Shown here in pieces: positions 35,870 to 45,900 of a DNA stretch of 64,000 nt. Numbering within the stretch: the first letter of the stretch is position 1; the number at the start of each line of letters is the position of its first letter. Position numbers and translations under genes: made by a program. Below the pieces are notes generated by a model. It searched no databases and was not told the DNA's origin. It saw nothing but the letters and a program-made list of their open reading frames with translations. The stretch covers positions 1-64,000 of the forward strand of contig JBJFCD010000285.1 of the NCBI GenBank assembly GCA_051888795.1, in the 5' to 3' direction. Source of the stretch: MD308 sp051888795. Its GTDB lineage: Bacteria > Bacillota > Clostridia > Lachnospirales > Lachnospiraceae.

Positions 35870-37087
35870 TTACACATAACGGGTTCCCTGTTCGTATACT
35901 TTTTTACCCCCTAAAAATACTGTGTTGGTATTAAAGATGCAATTAATATCCTGACTTAAATTGCCATCTACAACTGTAATATCGGCAATCAGACCTTCTT
36001 TGATCATTCCAAGTTCATCTTCTCTTTCAAGGACTTTTGCAGGATTTGCTGTAGCTGTCTGAATCGCCTGTACAGGTGTAATTCCGTATTTCACCATATA
36101 AGTCAGCTCTTCCTGTACCGGAAGTACCGGCGCACCATACATAACCATATCGCTTCCTGTACAAACAGTAACGCCTGTATCGTAAAGCTTTTTGAAATTG
36201 TCACGATATGCTTCATATGCCGGCTGATAAAATGCAAAATCTCTCTGCTCTTTTGCCGCTACCGGATCACTGAATACATCTGCATTTCCCTCTTCAATAT
36301 TTTTCTTACAAGTCTCATATAAATATGTATATGCAAAGATGGTCGGTGTCCATGCAATTCCTTTTTCCTTCATCTGCTGAGCCTGCTCAACTGTAAGGAA
36401 TGTTCCATGCTCAATCGTGTCAAATCCTGCATCTATGCACATTTGAATTGTTGGATGTGTTCCGGCATGAACCACGCACTTAATTCCTCTTCTATGGCAT
36501 TCATCTGCTGCTGCATCCAGCTCTTCCTGTGTATATTCCGGAATATGTGATCTGTGGCTTGAAAGCAATTTTACCCATTCCGCACCATCTCTTACCTGCT
36601 TACGGATTTCTTTACGAATTTCCCATGGACCGTCTACCTGTACGACTTCATCCCAACAGTGTCCTCCACTCATACACATACCTTCTCCTACATGAGTGAT
36701 TCTCGGAATTGTGATAAAACCCTTATCCTCTGCCATTTTCAAAGTACGGCATACTCCATGTGGAGAATAACAGTCACGTACGCTTGTAATTCCTTTTGTG
36801 AAAGCTGCCTGTGCGTGCTGGAGCGCATACATCATAATCATCTGGTCATTGTAATTAAAGCTGTCCGGCTGGCTGTACCAGTAACCCAAATGACAATGCA
36901 TATCGCACATTCCCGGAAGTATTGTAGCTTCTCCAAAGTCTTGTACTTCTTCTCCCGGCCATGTGTTCTTCAACTCATCAAGCGATCCGATCTGTGCGAT
37001 CTTTCCCATCTCATCAATTCTTACTGCTTTGTTTTCCAAAACTGTTTTTCCGTCTCCTGTAATGATCCATTTTGCCCCAAGTATCAT
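35870..37087 (-). CDS. Amidohydrolase-superfamily protein (imidazolonepropionase/prolidase-like)
   Basis: 405 aa. Metal-binding pattern of the amidohydrolase superfamily: MCDMHCHLGYW (HxH), the probable carboxylated Lys in EWVKLLSSH, HAGTHP and EHGTFL (His), and TGSDMVMYG (Asp). This set fits the group that includes imidazolonepropionases and Xaa-Pro or Xaa-Lys/Arg dipeptidases of bacterial origin. ATG at 37087 after AAGGAGGAAAATATT. It is 16 bases behind the cyclodeaminase-like gene, so they share an operon. Substrate unknown. Confidence 0.85.
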   Translation of the reverse strand: MILGAKWIITGDGKTVLENKAVRIDEMGKIAQIGSLDELKNTWPGEEVQDFGEATILPGMCDMHCHLGYWYSQPDSFNYNDQMIMMYALQHAQAAFTKGITSVRDCYSPHGVCRTLKMAEDKGFITIPRITHVGEGMCMSGGHCWDEVVQVDGPWEIRKEIRKQVRDGAEWVKLLSSHRSHIPEYTQEELDAAADECHRRGIKCVVHAGTHPTIQMCIDAGFDTIEHGTFLTVEQAQQMKEKGIAWTPTIFAYTYLYETCKKNIEEGNADVFSDPVAAKEQRDFAFYQPAYEAYRDNFKKLYDTGVTVCTGSDMVMYGAPVLPVQEELTYMVKYGITPVQAIQTATANPAKVLEREDELGMIKEGLIADITVVDGNLSQDINCIFNTNTVFLGGKKVYEQGTRYV

Positions 37088-37103
37088 AATATTTTCCTCC
37101 TTT

Positions 37104-38090
37104 TTAACCCCAGTTTGTTCCAACACCAGCTGCTACTGCTTTTTCATAAATTTCCTTTGCTGCAACAAGATCCTGTGTAGCAACTCCAACTGTCTCAAAT
37201 ACAATAATCTCATCATCATTTTCACGGCCAACTAATTCACCTTTGATTACATTTCCGAGATCTCCTGTGAAATCGTCTTTTGTGATAATTCCTTCCTCTA
37301 ATGGGATAAGAATATCACCGGATTCTGACAATACAGCTTCTTCAGAATCAAAGTAAATCTTTGATGCACGTGGTAAAATTGCCGGATCCATTTCCTGCAT
37401 GTGATGCTGATAAGCACCTACACAGCTGATAGTACATCCTTTTTTAATCTTTGTTCCATCAAATACCGGTTTGGATGACGGTGTTACAGTGATAAGCAAA
37501 TCTGCATCATCGATTGCTTCATCAGAAGATTTAACTGCAACAATCTTTGTACCATAACTTTTAAGTTCTTCCTGCATACGCTCTGCAAATGCTACTGTAC
37601 GCTCAAAATTCAGGTCATAAACTCTTACTTCTTCGAGCTTTCTTGCTGCAATCATAGCTTCAAGCTGAGTTGCTGCCTGTCCGCCCGTACCAATCAATGC
37701 ACCGATTCTGCATTCTTTCTTTGCAAGCACATCAAATGCTGCTCCGGATGCTGCTCCTGTACGAAGCTGTGTAACATATGTACCATCCAAAACAGAAGTA
37801 ACCACACCTGTTTTTCCGTCAATCAAAAGAACCTGTGCAGGCGAAGACGGAATTCCGTTGTCAATATTGTGTGGGAAAATGTTAATAATCTTTAAAGATG
37901 CTGTATCCATCTCTTCTACATATGCTGGCATGAATAAGAAACATCCATCATAGTTCGGAGCCTGAATATTCGTGCGAAGAGGGGCGTTGCATTTTCCTTC
38001 TACAACTAACTGAAATGCTTTTTTATCCGCTTCTATCGCATCCCTAATTGAAAATACTTTTTTAATGTCCTCTCTTGATAATAATAACAT
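37104..38090 (-). CDS. Ornithine cyclodeaminase / mu-crystallin family protein
   Basis: 328 aa. N-terminal LLLSREDIKKVFSIRDAIEADKKAF, Arg/Lys-containing substrate site (APLRTNIQAP), a Rossmann NAD-binding motif IGALIGTGGQAATQLEAM, and VTPSSKPVFDG. The family covers ornithine cyclodeaminase, alanine dehydrogenase, ketimine reductase and lysine cyclodeaminase, so the exact reaction is open. Start at 38090 after ATGGAGGAAACGGAT. First gene of an operon with the amidohydrolase; a divergent LysR gene probably controls it. Confidence 0.87.
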   Translation of the reverse strand: MLLLSREDIKKVFSIRDAIEADKKAFQLVVEGKCNAPLRTNIQAPNYDGCFLFMPAYVEEMDTASLKIINIFPHNIDNGIPSSPAQVLLIDGKTGVVTSVLDGTYVTQLRTGAASGAAFDVLAKKECRIGALIGTGGQAATQLEAMIAARKLEEVRVYDLNFERTVAFAERMQEELKSYGTKIVAVKSSDEAIDDADLLITVTPSSKPVFDGTKIKKGCTISCVGAYQHHMQEMDPAILPRASKIYFDSEEAVLSESGDILIPLEEGIITKDDFTGDLGNVIKGELVGRENDDEIIVFETVGVATQDLVAAKEIYEKAVAAGVGTNWG

Positions 38091-38117
38091 ATCCGTTTCC
38101 TCCATTTTTCATAACTA

Positions 38118-38148
38118 TTCAGAGCCAAATTACCACTCTGGCTCTGAA
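38118..38148 (-). promoter_or_regulatory. Inverted repeat in the leader of the cyclodeaminase operon
   Basis: TTCAGAGCC (38118-38126) and GGCTCTGAA (38140-38148), a 9-bp perfect stem with a 13-base loop, 28 bases upstream of the start codon. No T run follows on the minus strand, so it is more a leader structure or operator than a terminator. Confidence 0.45.
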
Positions 38149-38270
38149 CAAATGCCGTTAAGCTCATTATAAAGTCTGGATATATATTTTGCAAAACGTA
38201 TCAGAGAAATAGACTTTACATTTTTTAATGACTTGAATTAATTTTTCTTATCTATGGGATTTTTGTCTCT

Positions 38271-38286
38271 TGACAAAAAATTGTCA
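38271..38286. promoter_or_regulatory. Inverted repeat in the lysR/cyclodeaminase intergenic region
   Basis: TGACAAAAAATTGTCA, five bases each side. It overlaps a TTGACA -35 element of the plus strand (38270-38275) for the LysR gene and has the spacing and T-N11-A look of a LysR site. A TATAAT follows 19 bases further on, a rather long spacer. Confidence 0.5.
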
Positions 38287-38330
38287 TTTATGTTTATAAT
38301 AAATTACATAGATATTTTAAGGAGGCGCTT

Positions 38331-39206
38331 ATGACAAAATACGAAATGATTTTAGACGTATGCAGTACAAAAAGCATTTCCAAATCTGCCGCGAACTTGA
38401 ACTATACACAGTCTGCAATCAGCCAGGCTATTAAAAGTTTTGAAAAGGAGCTGGGATTTCCACTGTTCAAACGCTCCAAGCATGGTATGGAGCTAATGCC
38501 AAATACCGAAGATATTATTGAATCTTTGAAGATTATCTGCCAGGAAGAGAACCGAATTGCTCAGATTGCAGCAAATATTACCAGCCTCGACAGTGGATAT
38601 ATCCGTATTGGTACAATTCAGAGTATTTCTTATCATTGGCTTCCGGATATCCTGAAACATTTTTCCGAAGAATATCCTAATATCCGTTTTGAGCTCATTG
38701 TAGACGGCTTTAACGCCTTAAAAGAAATGATGAATTCCGGAAAACTGGATTGTATTTTTGTTTCCAGATTTGCCGTTCCGGATTTTCCGTTTCTTCCTAT
38801 TGGAAATGATGAACTCATGCTTGTCACTCCAAAAAATCATCCTCTCTCTGAAAAAATTACAGTTTCATTATCAGATGTCAATAACGAAAACTTTGTTCTT
38901 TCTTCTGATGGTCTTGATTATGAAACAGGAAAAATCTTTGAGCTTAACAATATCCATCCGAAAATCCGCTATCGGCTGAATGAAGATTTTGCAACATTAA
39001 AAATGGTAGAGCAGGGATTTGGAATTACTATCCTTCCTAAACTTCTCCTTTACAATGCTCCATTTGATGTATGTATTCGTTCCTTTACAGAACATTATTC
39101 TCGTGTGCTTGGTGTAGCATACACAAAAGATACTCCACCTACTCTTGCAACACTGAAACTGCTTGATTATGTAAAAGAATGGAGCTCCCAGAAATTTACC
39201 GAATAA
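38331..39206 (+). CDS. LysR-family transcriptional regulator
   Basis: 291 aa. N-terminal helix-turn-helix with CSTKSISKSAANLNYTQSAISQAIKSF; effector domain with YIRIGTIQSISYHWLPDIL and LVTPKNHPL. ATG at 38331 after AGGAGGCGCTT. Divergent from the cyclodeaminase/amidohydrolase operon, which it probably regulates. Converges with rpoC across a strong terminator. Confidence 0.92.
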   Translation: MTKYEMILDVCSTKSISKSAANLNYTQSAISQAIKSFEKELGFPLFKRSKHGMELMPNTEDIIESLKIICQEENRIAQIAANITSLDSGYIRIGTIQSISYHWLPDILKHFSEEYPNIRFELIVDGFNALKEMMNSGKLDCIFVSRFAVPDFPFLPIGNDELMLVTPKNHPLSEKITVSLSDVNNENFVLSSDGLDYETGKIFELNNIHPKIRYRLNEDFATLKMVEQGFGITILPKLLLYNAPFDVCIRSFTEHYSRVLGVAYTKDTPPTLATLKLLDYVKEWSSQKFTE

Positions 39207-39221
39207 TAACAATATGCTATT

Positions 39222-39266
39222 AAAAAAGAGTTTCTCTTTCAAATCATGAAAGAGAAACTCTTTTTT
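39222..39266. terminator. Bidirectional terminator of rpoC and lysR
   Basis: AAAAAAGAGTTTCTCTTTC (39222-39240) pairs perfectly with its complement (39248-39266) around a 7-base loop, giving a 19-bp stem with T runs in both directions. Confidence 0.92.
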
Positions 39267-39274
39267 AATATTTA

Positions 39275-42200
39275 CTATTCTTCATCAAAATCAATAACTA
39301 CAGTTTCTTCTGATGCAGCAACTGTTTCTGACACCGTACTCTCATCAATTTCAAGCTCTTCATCAAAGGAAATTTCATCGTCCATAGTCATGCCTGAATC
39401 AAGTTTGATATCACGGTATTTTCTCATACCTGTACCAGCCGGTACATGTTTACCAATAATAACATTTTCTTTCAGACCGATCAATGGGTCAACTTTTCCT
39501 TTAATTGCAGCTTCTGTAAGAACTTTTGTTGTCTCCTGGAAGGATGCTGCTGACAGGAAGGAGTTTGTTGCAAGAGATGCTTTCGTAATACCAAGCATAA
39601 TCTGCTCACCGGTTGCCGGCTCTTTTCCTTCTGCCTCCAGTCTTTTATTCACATCCTCGAATTCAAGGATATCAACATTTGTTCCCGGAAGAAAATCACT
39701 GTCACCTGCTTCTTCTACACGGATCTTCTTCAACATCTGACGAACAATAACCTCGATATGCTTATCGTTGATCTCAACACCCTGAAGTCTATATACTCTC
39801 TGTACTTCCTGAAGCATATAATCCTGAACAGCACGTAATCCCTTGATCTTAAGGATATCATGTGGATTTACACTACCTTCTGTAAGTTCGTCACCGGCTT
39901 CAAGCTTAGCACCATCAAGAATCTTGATACGTGATCCGTAAGGAATCAGGTATGCTTTGGACTCACCTGTCTCATGATTCGTTACGATGATCTCACGTTT
40001 CTTCTTAGTATCGTTAATTGTTGCAGTTCCTGCAAACTCAGTGATAATCGCAAGTCCCTTTGGCTTTCTCGCCTCGAAAAGCTCCTCGACACGAGGAAGA
40101 CCCTGTGTGATATCATCACCGGCTACACCACCGGTATGGAACGTACGCATGGTAAGCTGTGTACCAGGTTCACCGATAGACTGAGCAGCGATAATACCAA
40201 CTGCCTCACCAACCTGTACCGGCTCTCCTGTTGCCATGTTGGCACCATAACATTTTGCACAAATACCATCATGTGAACGACAGGTAAGGATTGTACGAAT
40301 CTTAACCTTTTTAAGAGGTTCACCGTTCTCATCCACACCTTTCTTTATGATCAGTTCAGCACGTTTTGGTGTTACCATATGATTTGCTTTTACAAGAACA
40401 TTTCCTTCTGCATCTACAATATTCTCACACAGGTAACGGCCTGTAATACGCTCCTGAAGGCTCTCAATCTCTTCATTTCCATCCATGAATGCTTTTACAT
40501 ACATTCCCGGAATCTCTTCGCCTTTCTCCACACAATCTACTTCATGGATAATAAGCTGCTGTGATACATCAACAAGACGTCTTGTCAGGTATCCTGAATC
40601 GGCTGTACGAAGCGCAGTATCGGAAAGTCCTTTACGAGCACCATGAGCTGACATGAAGTACTCCAATACGTCAAGACCTTCACGGAAGTTTGACTTAATC
40701 GGCAACTCAATCGTACGTCCGGTTGTATCAGCCATAAGACCACGCATACCAGCAAGCTGCTTAATCTGCTTGTCAGAACCACGGGCTCCTGAGTCAGCCA
40801 TCATGAAGATGTTATTGTATTTATCCAAACCGGAAAGCAGTGCCTCTGTGAGGGCATCGTCAGTTGCCTTCCATGTCTCTACAACTTCTTTGTAACGCTC
40901 TTCCTCTGTAATGAGACCACGCTTAAAGTTCTTAGTAATCTTATCTACAGTATCCTGAGCTTCTTTTATCATCTGCGGTTTCTGCGGAGGTACCGTCATA
41001 TCTGAAATAGATACAGTCATGGCAGCTCTCGTAGAATATTTATAACCGATAGATTTTACAGCATCAAGTACTTCTGCTGTCTTTGTGGATCCATGTGTAT
41101 TAATAACTTTTTCAAGGATCTTCTTTAACTGTTTCTTTCCAACATGGAAATCAATCTCAAGAAGAAGTTCATTTCCTTCAACCTCTCTGTCCACAAAACC
41201 AAGGTCCTGTGGAATGATCTCGTTGAAAAGGAATCTTCCCAAAGTAGATACAACGTTTCCTGTCTTCACAGTTCCGTCCGGCATAGTCTTTGATACGCGG
41301 ACAGTAATGCGTGAGTGAAGTGTAATTGCATCATTCTCGTATGCAAGAATCGCCTCATTTACACTCTTAAAGATCTTTCCTTCTCCCTTAACACCAGGTC
41401 TTTCCTGTGTCAGATAGTAAATACCAAGTACCATATCCTGTGAAGGAACGGCTACCGGTCCACCGTCAGACGGTTTCAGAAGGTTGTTTGGTGACAGCAG
41501 AAGGAAACGACACTCTGCCTGAGCCTCTACAGAAAGCGGAAGATGAACTGCCATCTGGTCTCCATCGAAATCGGCATTGTACGCAGTACATACAAGCGGA
41601 TGAAGCTTAATAGCCTTACCTTCTACAAGGATAGGCTCAAATGCCTGAATACCAAGTCTGTGAAGTGTAGGGGCACGGTTCAGCATAACCGGATGCTCTT
41701 TGATTACTTCTTCCAGAACATCCCATACTTCCGGCTGAAGTCTCTCTACCATTTTCTTCGCATTTTTAATATTGTGTGCAGTTCCGTTCTGAACAAGCTC
41801 TTTCATAACGAAAGGCTTGAACAGCTCGATCGCCATCTCTTTCGGCAGACCGCACTGGTAAATCTTAAGTTCCGGTCCTACAACGATAACGGAACGTCCG
41901 GAGTAGTCAACACGCTTACCAAGAAGGTTCTGACGGAAACGTCCGGATTTACCTTTCAGCATATCAGAAAGCGATTTGAGTGCTCTGTTACCAGGTCCTG
42001 TTACCGGACGTCCACGACGGCCATTGTCAATCAGTGCATCTACTGCTTCCTGAAGCATTCTCTTTTCATTTCTTACGATAATGTCTGGAGCTCCAAGCTC
42101 AAGGAGTCTCTTCAGACGGTTATTTCTGTTAATAATTCTTCTGTACAGGTCATTAAGGTCAGATGTTGCAAAACGTCCACCATCAAGCTGTACCATCGGA

Positions 42201-42940
42201 CGAAGATCCGGCGGAATAACCGGAATATTTGTGAGAATCATCCACTCCGGCTTATTGCCTGATTCACGGAATGCTTCTACAACTTCCAGACGCTTTACAA
42301 TTCTTGCTCTCTTCTGTCCTGTTGCGCCCTTTAAGCCTTCTGTCAACTCTGTATATTCTTTTTCAAGATCAATCGCTTTTAAGAGTTCCTGGATAGACTC
42401 TGCACCCATACCTACACGGAATGCGCTTCCCCATTTTTCTCTTGCTTCCTGATATTCCTGCTCGGAAAGTACCTGTTTGTACTGAAGATCTGTATCACCT
42501 TTGTCCAGTACAATATAAGAAGCAAAATAAAGAACCTTTTCCAGAGTTCTCGGGGACAGATCCAGTATCAGTCCCATACGGCTCGGAATACCTTTGAAAT
42601 ACCAGATATGTGATACCGGTGCTGCCAGAGCAATGTGTCCCATACGTTCACGACGTACACTTGCTTTTGTAACCTCAACACCACAACGGTCACATACTAC
42701 ACCTTTATAACGGATCTTTTTGTATTTTCCACAATGACACTCCCAGTCTTTACTTGGTCCGAAAATTCTCTCACAGAATAATCCGTCTCTCTCTGGTTTT
42801 AATGTTCTATAATTAATAGTCTCAGGCTTTGTTACTTCGCCTTTTGACCACTCAAGGATCTTCTCAGGTGATGCCAAACCGATTTTGATTGCATCAAAAG
42901 TCATTGGCTGAAAAGCTTGTTCATTATTATTTTCTGGCAT
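39275..42940 (-). CDS. rpoC: DNA-directed RNA polymerase subunit beta'
   Basis: 1221 aa, the length usual in Clostridia. Zinc site CHCGKYKKIRYKGVVCDRCG near the N-terminus, catalytic NADFDGDQMAVH, trigger-loop region IGEPGTQLTMRTFHTGG, and second zinc site CRSHDGICAKCYG. The C-terminal tail (TVSETVAASEETVVIDFDEE) is acidic. Starts 14 bases after rpoB. Part of core RNA polymerase. Confidence 0.98.
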   Translation of the reverse strand: MPENNNEQAFQPMTFDAIKIGLASPEKILEWSKGEVTKPETINYRTLKPERDGLFCERIFGPSKDWECHCGKYKKIRYKGVVCDRCGVEVTKASVRRERMGHIALAAPVSHIWYFKGIPSRMGLILDLSPRTLEKVLYFASYIVLDKGDTDLQYKQVLSEQEYQEAREKWGSAFRVGMGAESIQELLKAIDLEKEYTELTEGLKGATGQKRARIVKRLEVVEAFRESGNKPEWMILTNIPVIPPDLRPMVQLDGGRFATSDLNDLYRRIINRNNRLKRLLELGAPDIIVRNEKRMLQEAVDALIDNGRRGRPVTGPGNRALKSLSDMLKGKSGRFRQNLLGKRVDYSGRSVIVVGPELKIYQCGLPKEMAIELFKPFVMKELVQNGTAHNIKNAKKMVERLQPEVWDVLEEVIKEHPVMLNRAPTLHRLGIQAFEPILVEGKAIKLHPLVCTAYNADFDGDQMAVHLPLSVEAQAECRFLLLSPNNLLKPSDGGPVAVPSQDMVLGIYYLTQERPGVKGEGKIFKSVNEAILAYENDAITLHSRITVRVSKTMPDGTVKTGNVVSTLGRFLFNEIIPQDLGFVDREVEGNELLLEIDFHVGKKQLKKILEKVINTHGSTKTAEVLDAVKSIGYKYSTRAAMTVSISDMTVPPQKPQMIKEAQDTVDKITKNFKRGLITEEERYKEVVETWKATDDALTEALLSGLDKYNNIFMMADSGARGSDKQIKQLAGMRGLMADTTGRTIELPIKSNFREGLDVLEYFMSAHGARKGLSDTALRTADSGYLTRRLVDVSQQLIIHEVDCVEKGEEIPGMYVKAFMDGNEEIESLQERITGRYLCENIVDAEGNVLVKANHMVTPKRAELIIKKGVDENGEPLKKVKIRTILTCRSHDGICAKCYGANMATGEPVQVGEAVGIIAAQSIGEPGTQLTMRTFHTGGVAGDDITQGLPRVEELFEARKPKGLAIITEFAGTATINDTKKKREIIVTNHETGESKAYLIPYGSRIKILDGAKLEAGDELTEGSVNPHDILKIKGLRAVQDYMLQEVQRVYRLQGVEINDKHIEVIVRQMLKKIRVEEAGDSDFLPGTNVDILEFEDVNKRLEAEGKEPATGEQIMLGITKASLATNSFLSAASFQETTKVLTEAAIKGKVDPLIGLKENVIIGKHVPAGTGMRKYRDIKLDSGMTMDDEISFDEELEIDESTVSETVAASEETVVIDFDEE

Positions 42941-42954
42941 AATGGCACCCCTTT

Positions 42955-45900
42955 CTATTCTTCATCTGATAAATCATATGCATAATCGTCAGTTTCCTCA
43001 AATTCCATGCTAAAATCATCCTCGTCATCCTCTTCTTCAATGTCAACGAGTTCTTCTCCCTGGAATTCCTGCTCTGTATATCCCTGTTTACCAAAGTCAT
43101 CTTCATCGCGATACTTTCTGTCACCTTCAATCAGTGAACGGAAGTCTGTCTCGCCCATGTCCACAGTTTCCATGATCTCAACCTCTGTATTGTCATCGCG
43201 AAGCACACGCACATCCAAACCAAGAGACTGAAGCTCTTTAAGAAGCACCTTGAAGGATTCCGGAATTCCTGGCTCAGGAATGTTTTCACCCTTAATTATC
43301 GCTTCGTATGTCTTCACACGTCCCACAACATCATCAGACTTAACTGTCAGGATTTCCTGAAGTGTATAAGATGCACCATATGCCTCCAGTGCCCATACCT
43401 CCATCTCTCCGAAACGCTGTCCACCGAACTGTGCCTTACCACCTAATGGTTGCTGTGTAACCAGTGAGTAAGGACCGGTTGAACGTGCATGGATCTTATC
43501 ATCTACAAGGTGATGAAGCTTCAGGTAATGCATGTGTCCAATCGTTACCGGACTGTCGAAATACTCTCCTGTTCTTCCGTCACGCAGACGAACCTTTCCA
43601 TCTCTTGAAATCGGAACGCCTTTCCACAGTTTTCTGTGTTCTCTGTTATCTGACAGATACTGTAAAACTTCCGGAAGAAGTTCTTCTTTATGTTTTGCTT
43701 CAAACTCTTCCCAGCTTAAGTTTACATAATCATTTGCCAGGTCAAGTGTATCCATAATATCATTCTCATTTGCACCGTCAAATACTGGTGTCGCAATATT
43801 GAATCCAAGTGCTTTTGCTGCCAGTGAAAGATGGATCTCAAGTACCTGTCCGATATTCATACGTGAAGGTACACCCAGAGGATTCAGTACAATATCCAGT
43901 GGACGTCCATTTGGAAGGAATGGCATATCTTCTACTGGTAATACACGGGAAACAACACCCTTGTTACCGTGACGACCGGCCATCTTATCACCAACGGAGA
44001 TTTTTCTCTTCTGAGCAATGTAAATTCTTACAGACTGATTTACACCCGGTGAAAGTTCATCACCATTTTCTCTTGTAAACACTTTTGCATCTACAACAAT
44101 ACCATATTCACCGTGTGGTACCTTGAGAGAAGTATCTCTTACTTCACGTGCTTTCTCACCGAAAATTGCACGAAGAAGTCTCTCTTCAGCTGTAAGCTCT
44201 GTCTCTCCCTTAGGAGTAACCTTACCTACCAGGATATCTCCCGCACGTACCTCAGCACCGATACGGATAATACCTCTTTCATCCAGATCTTTCAGTGCAT
44301 CATCACCAACACCTGGAATATCACGGGTAATTTCCTCTGGTCCGAGCTTTGTATCACGTGCTTCTGCCTCATATTCTTCAATATGAACAGATGTATATAC
44401 ATCATCCTGTACCAGTCTTTCGCTAAGCAGTACAGCATCCTCATAGTTGTAACCTTCCCATGTCATGAAACCGATCAATGGGTTTTTACCAAGAGCCATC
44501 TCACCATTTGATGTAGACGGACCGTCAGCAATAACATCACCAGCTTCGACTCTGTCACCTTTATATACAATTGGTCTCTGGTTATAGCAGTTACTCTGGT
44601 TACTGCGAAGGAATTTTGTAAGTTTATATTTCTTTGTACTTCCATCATCCTGACGAATGATAATTTCTGTTGAAGTAGCGCGCTCAACAACACCGCCAGC
44701 CTCGGCAACTACACACACACCGGAGTCAACAGCGGATTTTTCTTCCATACCTGTTCCAACAACCGGAGCTTCTGTCATAAGAAGCGGTACTGCCTGACGC
44801 TGCATGTTAGATCCCATCAGCGCACGGTTCGCATCATCGTTCTCCAGGAACGGAATCAGTGCTGTAGCAACTGAGAACACCATCTTCGGAGAAACGTCCA
44901 TATAATCGAACATTTTCTTCTCATATTCCTGTGTCTCTTCACGGTAACGACCGGATACATTCTTATGAATGAAATGTCCTTCTGCATCCAAAGGCTCGTT
45001 CGCCTGCGCTACATGATAATTATCTTCTTCATCAGCAGTCATATATACTACTTCATCTGTAACAACCGGATTCTCCGGATCATCGTGATTAATCTTACGG
45101 TAAGGAGCCTCAACAAATCCATACTGATTGATTCTTGCATAACATGCAAGAGAGTTAATAAGACCGATGTTCGGACCTTCAGGAGTCTCAATCGGACACA
45201 TTCTTCCATAATGGGAGTAGTGTACATCTCGAACCTCGAATCCGGCACGATCTCTGGAAAGACCACCTGGACCAAGTGCGGAAAGACGTCTCTTATGTGT
45301 CAGCTCACCAAGCGGGTTGTTCTGATCCATAAACTGTGACAACTGTGAAGAACCAAAGAACTCTTTCACTGCTGCAGTTACAGGTTTAATGTTGATCAGA
45401 GACTGTGGAGAAATACCTTCCAGATCCTGAGTTGTCATTCTCTCACGAACAACTCTCTCCAGTCTTGAAAGACCGATTCTGTACTGGTTCTGAAGAAGTT
45501 CACCTACCGCACGGATACGTCTGTTTCCAAGGTGGTCGATATCATCATCATTACCGAGGCCGTATTCCAAATGCATATTATAGTTAATAGATGCAAAAAT
45601 ATCTTCTTTTGTCACATGTTTCGGAATCAAGTCATGGATGTCTCTTCTGATTGCATCTTTTAATTCATCAATATCTCCTGCTGTCTCCTCCAGGAGTCCT
45701 GCAAGAACCGGATAATATACAAGCTCTGTAACACCTACTTCTGCCGGATCAATATCTACAACAGAAGAAAGTTCAACCATCATATTAGAAAGAACTTTAA
45801 TATTTCTTTCCTCATCAGGTCTCTCGATCCATACATAAGGTACAGCAGCATTCTGAATCTGATCTGCAAGTTCTCTTGTCACTTTTGTGCCGGCTTCTGC

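Noticed and set aside
41543..42262. 239-codon open frame on the plus strand inside rpoC
   Set aside because: It is antisense to strongly conserved rpoC sequence, has no ribosome binding site, and its residues show no family pattern.
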